Shown here piece after piece: positions 36,901-44,816 of a stretch of DNA of 64,000 bases; position 1 is the stretch's first letter; each line of letters begins with the position of its first letter. Made by a program: the position numbers and the translations under genes. Origin of the DNA: Polaribacter glomeratus (GTDB lineage Bacteria; Bacteroidota; Bacteroidia; Flavobacteriales; Flavobacteriaceae). Where the stretch lies: the NCBI RefSeq assembly GCF_002954665.1, contig NZ_MSCM01000001.1, forward strand, positions 2,130,290 through 2,194,289. The letters run 5' to 3'. Under the pieces are notes generated by a model that saw only the letters and a list, made by a program, of their open reading frames with translations, ran no database searches and was not told the DNA's origin.

Positions 36901-39787
36901 CAATAGTTTTGTAGCTGATAGAATCTAATTTTGGAGTTGATAGTAAATTTAAAGTTTCAGTACTTGTTAAAATATTGATGCTTGTGTTTTTAGGTATTTT
37001 TAAATCGGCTTGTTTGATATAATAAATATATGGAATTAAAGACGCTTTGTATTCGCCAGTAACAGCATTTGTAGCCACAGCAACATCAAAAGTACTGGTA
37101 TTGATATCGCCTTTAAAGACAATATTTGCAACCCCAATATTATTTTTTGAAGAAATAATTTCTTTGTCTTCCGCTGGTTTGCCTTCAAAATTGGTGTATG
37201 AAAATTCGCCATCTAAACCAAAACCAATTGGTTTATCTGATTGTAATTTTCCTCCAACAACTTTACCAACTAATGTTATTCTTGTGGTGTCTAAAAACCA
37301 AGTTGGACTTAATTGATCTTCGAAAAACTCAAAAGTATCAGAAGCTGGAAAATAACCATTGTATGCAAACGTATGTGCGTCTTTTTTAACTTCAATTTTA
37401 TGTTTGCCAATAGGAACATTAACGCTAAAATTACCATAAGCATCTGTTTCAACAGGTTGATTATCAAAATTTATAACAATATTACCATCAATATAAATGT
37501 ATGCTTTTTCTAAACCAATTACTGGGTATTTTTTTAAATTTCCATCTTTATAAAATCCGTTTAAAGCATCAATTGTACCATCTTCGTAATAAAACTGCCC
37601 TTTATTGATGGTTATTTTAGAACCATTGCTTAAAACTCGATATTTGTTGTAGCCAAAATCTTCAATCTCTGTGTAATTTTTTTCATCAGTATCTAAAGCA
37701 ATCGTATTAAAAACATTTTGTACATTATATACTGCTCTACCATTAAATTTAAAAGAAGAAACATCTTTAAAGTTTAGTTGATTTACAACACTTGCTTCAG
37801 CACCTAAAAATACAGTTTGACTTGCAGGTTCAAATTTATGAATACCCAAAGATGGTGTAATTACAAAAGATTCTCCGGTACCAGAATAAGGAATACTAGA
37901 AATGGTATAACTACCATTTTTATCTGTAACACCAAAAACACCTAACTGCTCTTTAGTTGGTTTTGTAGTGCTAAAAGAAATTCCATTATTTCCGTTTTGA
38001 ATTAGTACGCCATCATTTTTATTTTGGCGAAATCCTTTTTTAGATAAATCATATACATTTGTGCCTGCGTTTTCATCCATTCTCAAATAAAGACTTAAAC
38101 CAGTTTCTCCACCACCAATATATCTTCTATAATCTCTTCTAATTTGTTCATTGGTCAATATTTTACTCCAAATTCTTACTTCATCTAAAAACCCATTGTA
38201 ACCATCTCCTAAAATTACTTTATTAATGTTAGTGGTATTAAAAATCGGGAAATTCCCGGTTTTGTTAATGGTTAGTTTAGGTGCTGTAACGCCGTCTGTA
38301 AGGGTTGCAGTATTAATATATTCAGGAGTAATTTCTCTACCATTAATATAGAATTTAGGTGTTTTTTCATCCTCTAAAGCAACAGAAACGTGCATAAATG
38401 AAGTAGCAGTAAGGTCTGCAATATTTTTAAAAACATCTTTTCCTAAAAAATCTAATTCACCTGTAGGATATGAGTTTTCTAAAGTAATTTCTTGAATATT
38501 TGTATCACTTACAAGTATTTGAAACTTTATAGAATTAACGTCCAATTTTCCTCCAATAAATTTTACAACTTTAGTATTTGCAGTAGAAAGTTTAAAAATT
38601 TCTCCATAATTTGTAATCCAAGATTGTAGTGTTAATTTATTGGCAGGGATTTCATAATCTATATTGTCTATTGAAACAAAGCCATTATCAATTTTTAAAC
38701 TACTTCCACTTGAGCTGTTTTCTTCGCCATTTGCTTCTGCAAAAACAATAACATCTTGCACAGGGCTACCACCATCAAAACTTACACTTCCAGAAACGGT
38801 TGCTGTAGGGTTTCTAAAACCAACACCTTCGATATAATCTAAATAAAGCTCGTTAAAATTAGATACACCAAAAGCTTCAATTCTATACTTATACAAAACA
38901 CCACTTTCTACTTGGGTATCATTATATTCAAAAACATCTTTACTTACACTACCAATTAATTGTTCTGGAGTTGCACTCCCTAATTCTTGTCTAAAAACAT
39001 TAATTTTTTCAATTAAATTTTGATTTGCACCAAACTCCCATTTTATATTTACGCGATCGCTAAAATATCCTTTAGAAACCTCAAAACCATCAATCACAAA
39101 AGTTGGTGAAATATATAAGGCTCCATATGGAAAACCTACCATTGATTTATTATAACCATCAACAGAAGAATATATGATTCTATTTGGCTGCAACGCTCCA
39201 TTTACAACACCACTTGCCAATGCATTAATAATGGTATTTCCATCATCTAACGAAACCATTGCGGAAGGAATTGTAATGGTTGCATCTTCTCCTCCCATAA
39301 GAATATGACCAGCTACATTATTTACAATAACTACAGCAATAGCACCTGCATTTTGGGCATTTTTAATTTTACTTGTAAACGTGCAGCTTCCTCTTCTTAT
39401 AACAGCAATTTTCCCGTTCAAAGCAGCTGCATTCGTGAAAGCTGTACAACCATCATCTGTTGGAGCTACACCATCTATTGCTAACACAAAACCTGCAGTA
39501 AAAATCCTATCCAAAGGTGCTCCAAAATTTGTATTCATCGTAAATCCATATTCTCCTGCAATAGATGCAGGACTGGTAATTTCTAAATTTCCAGCTTTAG
39601 GAATAGCAGATCTTATGGCAGACCCCACAATAAAAGGGCTTCCTATGTTCATTTGCATCTGTAAATTAGCATTTTTAAAATCTACAGCAGCATTACCAAC
39701 AAAAAGTTGGTGCTGGCTCTGGTCTTGTGCTTTGGCTATATAACTAACCAAACACAAACATAGTATGTGTAGTATTTTTTTCATCAT
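30923..39787 (-). CDS. Giant T9SS-exported multidomain surface protein (PA, LamG, T9SS)
   Basis: A 2,954-residue protein with a signal peptide (1-20). A protease-associated domain lies near 96-172 (KIAVIRRGSCTF), and a LamG/concanavalin-like domain near 370-565 (FLDEVRIWSKIL, LSLYLRMDENAG). Carboxypeptidase-regulatory-like units follow near 570-900. The region around 950-1800 is not assignable; it contains ILRDPPGSSSFATIE near 1140 and a helical, charged segment. Two more LamG domains lie near 1857-2022 and 2056-2242. A beta domain shared with the two downstream proteins is at 2461-2590, then two GWxW units, and a T9SS signal at about 2876-2954 (IHPNPFLN). A large adhesin or glycan-binding surface protein is inferred. 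It starts 18 bp after the collar-domain gene. Confidence 0.88.
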   Translation of the reverse strand: MMKKILHILCLCLVSYIAKAQDQSQHQLFVGNAAVDFKNANLQMQMNIGSPFIVGSAIRSAIPKAGNLEITSPASIAGEYGFTMNTNFGAPLDRIFTAGFVLAIDGVAPTDDGCTAFTNAAALNGKIAVIRRGSCTFTSKIKNAQNAGAIAVVIVNNVAGHILMGGEDATITIPSAMVSLDDGNTIINALASGVVNGALQPNRIIYSSVDGYNKSMVGFPYGALYISPTFVIDGFEVSKGYFSDRVNIKWEFGANQNLIEKINVFRQELGSATPEQLIGSVSKDVFEYNDTQVESGVLYKYRIEAFGVSNFNELYLDYIEGVGFRNPTATVSGSVSFDGGSPVQDVIVFAEANGEENSSSGSSLKIDNGFVSIDNIDYEIPANKLTLQSWITNYGEIFKLSTANTKVVKFIGGKLDVNSIKFQILVSDTNIQEITLENSYPTGELDFLGKDVFKNIADLTATSFMHVSVALEDEKTPKFYINGREITPEYINTATLTDGVTAPKLTINKTGNFPIFNTTNINKVILGDGYNGFLDEVRIWSKILTNEQIRRDYRRYIGGGETGLSLYLRMDENAGTNVYDLSKKGFRQNKNDGVLIQNGNNGISFSTTKPTKEQLGVFGVTDKNGSYTISSIPYSGTGESFVITPSLGIHKFEPASQTVFLGAEASVVNQLNFKDVSSFKFNGRAVYNVQNVFNTIALDTDEKNYTEIEDFGYNKYRVLSNGSKITINKGQFYYEDGTIDALNGFYKDGNLKKYPVIGLEKAYIYIDGNIVINFDNQPVETDAYGNFSVNVPIGKHKIEVKKDAHTFAYNGYFPASDTFEFFEDQLSPTWFLDTTRITLVGKVVGGKLQSDKPIGFGLDGEFSYTNFEGKPAEDKEIISSKNNIGVANIVFKGDINTSTFDVAVATNAVTGEYKASLIPYIYYIKQADLKIPKNTSINILTSTETLNLLSTPKLDSISYKTIDGTEIFSVPFHHKKSFRYNSPVTLTLLDQQYEKEIKIGNQTFDISGLINPLYIQKNKYEITFEVSQNYTNKDATEAVITKEFFTEGTFNITNNLALSDKSTTELTDNNEKYKYSFIAGEANISHADGYLSSISVQYSIPGSNALSIFNSSDFKSKGIIKGMKTAGSVAFASIAPEIPDIILRDPPGSSSFATIEKGTTITYSEETTNEKLDTDGGGYYVSVAPTIDISVGGPFLLAGTETNIIVDTEGTFAKSTVNTTKNLTTNTYTFNQTISTSDDVNFVGADGDLYIGNAKNIYYGFVDGIFVTSTPMTLANGTAIANIKLTAKAEDGNDTDLYISTRKDRIIGEQPTKTFFTYSQKYLKETLIPELEDLAANFVPNPNPDPLKPLVTKATYEKQADLWKRIIQENEKAKYNAKNNRAASRTAVLEKIKVFGENQSILNGLVNDNFFTNRSFDAGLGEFTNAVTSTTITESSIETSIETTEEFKTKLGLLVNNEGGYGTYTKNKGSTLNTVNTAEKEYTTTISYTLKDNDQYNVLSVDVINMFDGNGPIFITKAGATSCPYEAEVTSLFYKNAGYDPNIVGVGGEILADATNSVYKPDIKSDKTVLTNIPESEGALFVLKLKNNSETQSDLEYIIEVDALTLNGATSNIQANGVNIYIPYNETIEFPFEVYKSSASSNFKYDNIRVYLKTPCDDINDSDAFIDVSVEFKKSCSKVTVSAPENNWIFNRAEGFSKDANGNTTTNTLPITFTDFNTDFAGFKKIELQYRNASSANWVKFKTYYGSQELLDQASDDSGEVIAASNSEYTYNWDIIGNQIPDGNYEFRAISYCTDNVIYNSPIVTGVINLNAPVQFGTPQPSDGILDVGEDISVRFNEAIFERGATNIKVSGVSNQQVIDHSVAVFLDGGANQIELPNQILPKDSFTLQFWLKNATTASGNLITQKNGINATLNGSELTFSLGGKSVKAGINSSQYNFYSLVYQSGNDPQLLILENGTELKSEVLTSNLDINSNNSIFIGGANVKGNIHDIRFWSKIFTPAQATVDKDKTLSGRELNLLGYWTLDEGNGKIAIDKAKSRNATVNLDWDIKPKGTAYTFANNAYLSLENVGFVQPSNVEDVTMSFWVKKASASAGTIFSNGKGTNDDLVQTNGFRNKWSVNMKSDGNLELMSENVSYNLTKQSVADGKWHHIALVVKRGGSINAYVDALETTSVSSANIGAFSGNRILIGARLKEDILSNKTIDNYFTGSLDEIRFWNTTRSFEQIKRDRYFELAPNSEGLMLYMDFNQEAGNTTKGPKYNHVAINNTVSSTFSILNGATQTYTNDSPALKPKLQFTNIPFSTVINGDQMIIQPELTREEWSLYEGQILNFSVSRMYDTHFNEQLSPISWSAFVNKQEIEWFTQNQSKEIIDEKNVNENYSFIMDIVNKGGSNQSYTISGLPTWVTTANIVGTVAPNATKKVIFTVDKELAMGTYNATIFLQTTSEFNDVLTLQLRVLSTSPNWAINAPDFSNSMNVIGKIKINEVFSRDQYTKIGAFVNNIPRGEAYLKYDIAFDSYFLYLTAYSNVTSGEEVTFKIWDAINGKVLIASVNDFPNTQFLQNEVLGSKNAPTIFSGAQFSEQNTVLNKGWTWTSFFVEDNRFNDIKATFNESILTDDDQIKSQTDFARFENNNWFGSLTAIENTKMYKVKLAEANSLRLIGNDVDETNLNLAINLGWNWLPFPIHRNVSLQEALAFYNPKDGDVIKDQYNFAIYDSSSGWSGTLNYMQSNRGYMIKSGNAQILNYPNSQNAAKSAKSTTTGQEHTSETISLFAKYNGNMSIVVQIIGAENFTEILVYDAKGILRGASPVVTLSNREMSFISVFSNTNEVLKFMISDGLTELDVTASFVFEDNKVLGNMQFPFVLNAANLTSETFLLNNVVIHPNPFLNTISVKSSHLSVKVSKIEIFSTLGALIKKVLATNDETLVNTSNLAAGIYLIKVSDNEGKSVIKKMVKK

Positions 39788-39805
39788 TTTTAGATTTTTT
39801 AAATA

Positions 39806-40705
39806 CTACAGTTTAATGATATAATTTACACCATAATTTACTGGGCGAGTTTCAATATCACCAGTTGAAGAAACGTCACCATTTATTGTATGATTATGGA
39901 TACCAGTAGTATTTCTTCTATTATCATCTCCAACAAGTACTTTATAAGTAAAACCACCAGAATTTGCCGTTTCGATATTCATTGCTCTCCATTCCGCTCC
40001 GCTAAGTGGGATATTTCCTAAACTTGTACTTTTCGTATTTAAACTAATACCATGCAAATGACTTTCAAAAGCATCATTTTGAAAATTACCTAATGCTGGG
40101 CCACTTTTACCATTAGTAGTACTTACGCCTGTACCTCTTAAAAACGTACCCTGAAGATTTGGTGCTGTATTACCTACTAAAGCTATTAATGCTGTAGCAC
40201 CAGTAATTGATGTTAAACTTTGCCCATTACAAAGCACCCAACCTTCTGGGGCAGTTGCACCTCTATATGCTATAATTGAACCTGTTGGCACGCCATTATC
40301 TGCATTGGTTGCGTTAGTTGCAAATGCTGCTTTTTCAGCAAAAAATGCATAAGGCGTGTATTGAAAAGTTTGGTTATAAACTGCTATGGTATTTCCTTCA
40401 TAGACCACCCAAACTTTCATTTTTAAATTTGTTATAGAAAAATCTACATTACTAAAAGCACTAGTTGTTGGGTTTCCTGTGCTTACGATGTGAGAAAAGA
40501 CGCCAAAATTATCTGTTTTAATAGCCTGTGTTTCAGAATACAATTCTGTATTGTCATTTTTAGTAATTCTAAATGTAAATGTTAGGTCAGTATTTGTAAT
40601 TGCAGAATTTGTATTATCTCTTGCAATACCTTGTATTGCGATTCCCTGTGCAAGTGTTGTAGTTGCTATAAATAGTAATAATAATGAGTAGTATACTTTT
40701 TTCAT
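39806..40705 (-). CDS. Exported protein with a phage tail-collar domain
   Basis: A 299-residue protein with a signal peptide (1-19). The N-terminal beta domain (about 20-125, IAIQGIARDNTNSAITNTDL) is of a type common at the start of exported Bacteroidota proteins. The tail-collar domain begins near 142 (PTGSIIAYRGATAPEGWVLCNGQSL) and is followed by a His-rich tip region (ESHLHG, GIHNHTING), as in phage short tail fibres, where such histidines bind metal. No phage genes are nearby, so the fold is reused in a cell-envelope protein. It is first in the operon with the giant protein and lacks its own T9SS signal. Confidence 0.85.
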   Translation of the reverse strand: MKKVYYSLLLLFIATTTLAQGIAIQGIARDNTNSAITNTDLTFTFRITKNDNTELYSETQAIKTDNFGVFSHIVSTGNPTTSAFSNVDFSITNLKMKVWVVYEGNTIAVYNQTFQYTPYAFFAEKAAFATNATNADNGVPTGSIIAYRGATAPEGWVLCNGQSLTSITGATALIALVGNTAPNLQGTFLRGTGVSTTNGKSGPALGNFQNDAFESHLHGISLNTKSTSLGNIPLSGAEWRAMNIETANSGGFTYKVLVGDDNRRNTTGIHNHTINGDVSSTGDIETRPVNYGVNYIIKL

Positions 40706-40740
40706 GATGTTAGCTTTTTAAGTTTGTTTTTGATTGCTAA

Positions 40741-40748
40741 CAAAATTA
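40741..40748 (-). promoter_or_regulatory. Probable promoter of the secreted-protein operon
   Basis: Minus strand TAATTTTG matches TAnnTTTG exactly. At 19-bp spacing upstream lies TTTC (40768-40771), three of four bases of the -33 box. The -7 box ends 35 bp before the collar-protein start. Confidence 0.5.
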
Positions 40749-40770
40749 TGTTTAAGTGTTTGTTATTGAA

Positions 40771-40808
40771 ATAAGTAGTGCGCACATTTAGTGCGTACCA
40801 CTACTTAT
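40771..40808. promoter_or_regulatory. Long imperfect palindrome upstream of the secreted-protein operon
   Basis: ATAAGTAGTG-CGCAC, loop ATTTA, GTGCG-TAC-CACTACTTAT: 10 plus 5 perfect pairs with a 3-base bulge. It abuts the putative -33 box of the collar-protein operon, the classical place for an activator. It lies 45 bp after the response-regulator stop. It lacks a T run on either strand, so an operator is likelier than a terminator. Confidence 0.55.
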
Positions 40809-40852
40809 AGCAAACAACAATTTATATACCAATGAAAAAAGTAGTTGAAACT

Positions 40853-41497
40853 TTATAAAGACTCGAGTAAATCTTTATTTTCTTTTACCCAAACCGTTAA
40901 TGAATCCGTATCTGAAGTTAAATTTAGTTTTGAAATTATATTTGATCTATGTTTATCGACTGTTCTAATAGAAATAGATAGTATTTCTGCAATTTGTTTG
41001 GAAGAATTTTCTTTGGCAATTAACCTTACAATTGTTCTTTCTGATGGTGATAAATATTTTATTTTTTCCATTTCTGGAGATACTTCATTTGTAAATACTT
41101 CATTAAAAATAGTGCTGGCATAAAAATTCCCATTTAAAACGGCTTGTATACATTTATGAACTTCAACAATTGGCTCGTCTTTTAATAGATAGCCACAAAT
41201 ATTCAATTTTTTTGCTTTTAATACTACCCCTTTTTCTTTGTAAGAAGTAAGAATAATAAATTTTGTAAGCGAAGTTGCTTCGTTACATTTTTTTATCACT
41301 TCTAAACCACTTAAAAAGGGCATATTGATATCTAAAATAGCAATGTTTGGTTTTTTTGAAGTGATAATTTCTAATGCTTGTGCACCATTTGCTACACTAT
41401 CAATAACATTATACCCTAGATTAACAAGTTCATCTGTTAATCCTTTTAGTAAAATTGGATGATCATCTGCTACTAAAATACTTACGTTATGATTCAT
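40853..41497 (-). CDS. NarL/LuxR-type response regulator
   Basis: A 214-residue two-component regulator. The receiver (1-125) has acidic residues D11/D12, phospho-acceptor D56 in AILDINMP, the switch Thr in FIILTSY, and a Lys in GYLLKDEP. The LuxR-type DNA-binding domain (about 148-205) is LSPSERTIVRLIAKENSSKQIAEIL followed by RTVDKHRSNIISKL. It overlaps the histidine kinase gene by 11 bp and forms a cognate pair with it. A palindrome between it and the next same-strand operon is a plausible target. Confidence 0.94.
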   Translation of the reverse strand: MNHNVSILVADDHPILLKGLTDELVNLGYNVIDSVANGAQALEIITSKKPNIAILDINMPFLSGLEVIKKCNEATSLTKFIILTSYKEKGVVLKAKKLNICGYLLKDEPIVEVHKCIQAVLNGNFYASTIFNEVFTNEVSPEMEKIKYLSPSERTIVRLIAKENSSKQIAEILSISIRTVDKHRSNIISKLNLTSDTDSLTVWVKENKDLLESL

Positions 41498-43385
41498 TTT
41501 TTGAAGGTATAGAAAATATAAAACTAGTTCCTTTGTTCAATTCACTATCAATAGATATATTTCCATTCATAATTTTAATTCTTTCAAAAATAGTTTTTAA
41601 TCCTAAACTATTTTTCTTTTTATTTTCATCAACATTAAAACCTTTTCCATTATCAGAAATAAAAGCAATAATATTTTTGTGCTCTTTTTTTATGCTTATG
41701 GTTACCGATTTTGCTTTGGCGTGTTTTAAAATGTTTGTTAAACATTCTTGAAGTAATCTATAAAAGTTTAAACTTGTAGTTTCTGTAAAATAAGCATCTA
41801 TCATATCTATATCCATTGTAAAAAATAAATCTGTTTGCTCATCATACTCATTAATTAATTGCACTATACTTTCTGTTAAACCTAGTTCTTTTAACAATGC
41901 AGGGTATAAATCTCTAGAAATACTTCGTACTTCTTCTAATGCTTTGTTTGTTAAAATAGTAAGTTCGTCTTGTTGTAAATTTTGTGCTTTTCGTTTAATT
42001 AACGTTAATTGTTGCCCAACACTATCATGCAATTCTCTTGCTATTCTTGTTCTTTCTTCTTCTTGTGATTGCAACAATGCTTGCGAAAATTTTTCTTGCT
42101 GAACGATTTCTTTTTTAGCTGTATTTCTAGAATAGTATAATAAGGTAATTACAAATATTGACAAAAGCCCTATTCCCCCAAAAAGTAACCATTGATTTTT
42201 ATTCCTATTTTTAGAAGCCAATAAAGCAATATTACTTTGTTGCGCTTCAATTTTTAGGTTCTTTTTTTCGGTTTCATATTTAATTTGCAAGTCATTAATA
42301 TTTGCGATTTTTTGAACAGAAAATAAACTATCTTGAATTTGATGATATTTTTTTAAATAATTATGAGCGCTTTTAAAACTACCTGTTTCGTAGTCAATTT
42401 TTGACATTAAATAAAAGGCATATCTTTCTTGATGTATATTTAATCCTTCCGAATATTCAATTGCTTTTAATGCAAACTCCCTCGCTTTTGTAAGATTATT
42501 CATTTCTATAAAAGTTTCAGAAATATCGTTACAGGTATGCGCTGCACTAGAATAATCTTGCATTTCAACTTTTAAATCTAACGCCTTTAAAAGATATTGT
42601 AAAGACTCATCATATTTTTTTAATCGCCTAAAAGAAGAACCAATATTTCCCAAAAAAATAGATTTATTTCTTTTAAAATCGCCATTTTTAATTCTATCTA
42701 AACCCTCTTTATAAAGCGATATTGCTTTAAGTAAAAGAGGAGCATCATTATTTTTATTACCGCCTTCTTTTTGATAAGTTACACCTAAATTTGTTAGATT
42801 TTCAATAATACCTTTTTCATTATTTAGTTTTTTATAAATAACCAACGCTTTGTTAAAATTAATTCTAGCAACTTCTAAATCTGGGGTTATTAAATAAACT
42901 TCTCCTATTTTTTTTAAATTATCTGCAATTTGTAGTTCGTTTTTATGTATTTCTGCAGTATTTAAAGTTTTAAAATAGCTATCTAAAGATTTATCATATT
43001 CAGAAATATTATAATATAATCGAGCTAATTTAAAGCTACAGTTATAAACTTCTTCTTGGTTTTTTAAATCAACAAAAATACTTAACGCAGTTTTTAAATT
43101 TTCTATTGCTTCATAATAATTCTTAATTTGATTGTAATAATCACCTAGGTATTGATAACCAAATGCTGTTAAATTTGTATTCTTTATTTTTTTTGATGCT
43201 TCTAATCCTGATGAAATAGCTTTTAAAGCTTCAGTAAAATTATCTTTTTCAAGAAATTCTAAACCTCTTTTATAATTTGTGTTAATTGTTTCTACACTTA
43301 CTGTTGATGAAGATTCGATTATTCTTTGAGCAAAAGATATTTGTATTAAAAAAATACAGAAAAAATATAAGAGCTGTTTTTTCAT
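41487..43385 (-). CDS. TPR-domain sensor histidine kinase (HisKA_3 type)
   Basis: A 632-residue membrane kinase. A signal or first helix (1-20) is followed by a periplasmic series of TPR repeats (about 25-340), one transmembrane helix near 395-412 (WLLFGGIGLLSIFVITLLYY), the dimerisation/phosphoacceptor motif ARELHDSVGQQL (His near 449), and a HATPase domain (N box LQECLTNILKHAKA, then DNGKGFN, then GLKTIFERI). This is the NarX/DesK-like class that pairs with LuxR-type regulators. I chose ATG at 43385 over a TTG four codons earlier. The TPR sensor suggests a protein or peptide signal in the envelope, which is inference. Confidence 0.92.
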   Translation of the reverse strand: MKKQLLYFFCIFLIQISFAQRIIESSSTVSVETINTNYKRGLEFLEKDNFTEALKAISSGLEASKKIKNTNLTAFGYQYLGDYYNQIKNYYEAIENLKTALSIFVDLKNQEEVYNCSFKLARLYYNISEYDKSLDSYFKTLNTAEIHKNELQIADNLKKIGEVYLITPDLEVARINFNKALVIYKKLNNEKGIIENLTNLGVTYQKEGGNKNNDAPLLLKAISLYKEGLDRIKNGDFKRNKSIFLGNIGSSFRRLKKYDESLQYLLKALDLKVEMQDYSSAAHTCNDISETFIEMNNLTKAREFALKAIEYSEGLNIHQERYAFYLMSKIDYETGSFKSAHNYLKKYHQIQDSLFSVQKIANINDLQIKYETEKKNLKIEAQQSNIALLASKNRNKNQWLLFGGIGLLSIFVITLLYYSRNTAKKEIVQQEKFSQALLQSQEEERTRIARELHDSVGQQLTLIKRKAQNLQQDELTILTNKALEEVRSISRDLYPALLKELGLTESIVQLINEYDEQTDLFFTMDIDMIDAYFTETTSLNFYRLLQECLTNILKHAKAKSVTISIKKEHKNIIAFISDNGKGFNVDENKKKNSLGLKTIFERIKIMNGNISIDSELNKGTSFIFSIPSKNES

Positions 43386-43498
43386 TTCAATTTGCAAAAG
43401 AGTTCTATTAGGTTTTATTTAAGTTTGCTAAATATACTACTATATGACTTACATTTTGTAATTTACTGTAAAAGAGAGAAAAAGGAACAGTATTTGCA

Positions 43499-43531
43499 TT
43501 TGTTTTAAAAGTTGAAAAATTACTACTTTTA
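43499..43531 (+). promoter_or_regulatory. Possible promoter of the T9SS plug gene
   Basis: TTTG (43499-43502), 21-bp spacer, TACTTTTA (43524-43531). The same -7 variant occurs before the gene at 20482. It ends 19 bp before the start codon. Confidence 0.4.
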
Positions 43532-43550
43532 CAAAGCTTAAAATATTGAT

Positions 43551-44765
43551 ATGACTCAAAAAATAATCATTGCTATTCTGTTTTTTACGACTAGTTTTTA
43601 TGCTCAAAATATAAAATCGATACAGTTAAGACCTTTGCAAGAAAACAATTATTCATCAATTGTACCTTTAGGAACCGTTTTAGAATTGTCTTTTGATGAT
43701 TTAGACGCAGACAGTAAAGATTATAATTACAGAATAGAACACATGACGCATGATTGGCAAAAAAGCAGGCTGCTATCTAGTCAGTTTATAGATGGTTTTG
43801 ATGAAAACTCAATTTTAAGTGTTACCAATTCTTTTAATACGTTTCAAAATTACACGCATTATGCAGTAAAAATTCCGAATATAAATTCTGTAATTACTAA
43901 AAGTGGAAATTATTTAATTTCTGTTATTGATGATTATGATGAAGTTATATTTTCTAGAAAATTTGTTTTGTATGAAAACACAACTACTGTTGCTGTTAAT
44001 GTTTCTAGAAGTAGAAACACAAAAACCATCAACACGCAACAAACTGTTGAATTCACAATAAATCATCCAAGTTTGCGAATCAATAATCCATCACAAGAAA
44101 TAAATGTTGTTTTACTAAAAAATGAAAATTGGAATGAAAAAATAACAGATCTACAACCTACCTTTTTCAAACAAAACCAACTACAATATACCTACTCTAA
44201 CAAGACTAATTTTTGGGGAGGAAATGAATATTTAAATTTTGATAGTAAATTTATCAGAAATCAAAGTTTAAATGTTGTTAGAATAGAAATGAGAGACCTC
44301 TTTCATCATTATTTATATCCTTTTACTTATGACGAAAACGGAAAATATAGATACAATCCAGATATTAATGGGCAATTTGTAATTAGAACTTTAGAAGCAG
44401 CTAACCCTAACACAGAAGCAGACTATGCAATGATGCACTTTACTTTATTTGCTGATGAGCCTTTTGCCGAAAAAGGAGTTTATGTTTACGGAGCTTTTAA
44501 TAATTTTGAAATTAATGAAGAAAACAAACTCTTTTATAACTTTGAAGACAAAAGTTATCAAGGTGCTTTTTTACTAAAACAAGGCTTTTATAACTACACT
44601 TTTGCTACAGTTGATAAAAATGAGGTTGTGGATACAAATGAAATAAATGGCACTTATTTTCAAACTGAAAATGAATATACTGTATTAGTGTATTACAAAC
44701 CTTTTGGCGGTTTATACGACAGAGTTGTAGGTATTGGCAGCGGCTACTATAATCAAAGTAGATAA
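43551..44765 (+). CDS. Type IX secretion system plug protein (DUF5103)
   Basis: A 404-residue periplasmic protein with a signal peptide (1-18). It matches the DUF5103 family over its whole length: N-terminal beta domains (IKSIQLRPLQENNYSSIVPLG, LELSFDDLDADSKDYNYRIEH) and a C-terminal part (YVYGAFNNFEINEENKL, then the ending VVGIGSGYYNQ). In Flavobacterium johnsoniae a member of this family plugs the periplasmic side of the SprA translocon. The window also holds several T9SS substrates, so the machinery gene fits. It faces away from the TPR kinase gene and is followed by apaG after 51 bp. Confidence 0.85.
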   Translation: MTQKIIIAILFFTTSFYAQNIKSIQLRPLQENNYSSIVPLGTVLELSFDDLDADSKDYNYRIEHMTHDWQKSRLLSSQFIDGFDENSILSVTNSFNTFQNYTHYAVKIPNINSVITKSGNYLISVIDDYDEVIFSRKFVLYENTTTVAVNVSRSRNTKTINTQQTVEFTINHPSLRINNPSQEINVVLLKNENWNEKITDLQPTFFKQNQLQYTYSNKTNFWGGNEYLNFDSKFIRNQSLNVVRIEMRDLFHHYLYPFTYDENGKYRYNPDINGQFVIRTLEAANPNTEADYAMMHFTLFADEPFAEKGVYVYGAFNNFEINEENKLFYNFEDKSYQGAFLLKQGFYNYTFATVDKNEVVDTNEINGTYFQTENEYTVLVYYKPFGGLYDRVVGIGSGYYNQSR

Positions 44766-44816
44766 TTAAAAGGTTTAGTTTGAACTCTTATTCAAAAAAA
44801 AACTATATTTACTACT

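Noticed and set aside
39806..40705. Prophage or tailocin remnant suggested by the tail-collar domain
   Set aside because: No other phage structural, lysis or integrase genes are adjacent, and the protein has a signal peptide and sits in a surface-protein operon.
40771..40808. Reading the palindrome as a terminator for the response-regulator gene
   Set aside because: No T run follows the stem on the minus strand, and it abuts a plausible promoter of the next operon.
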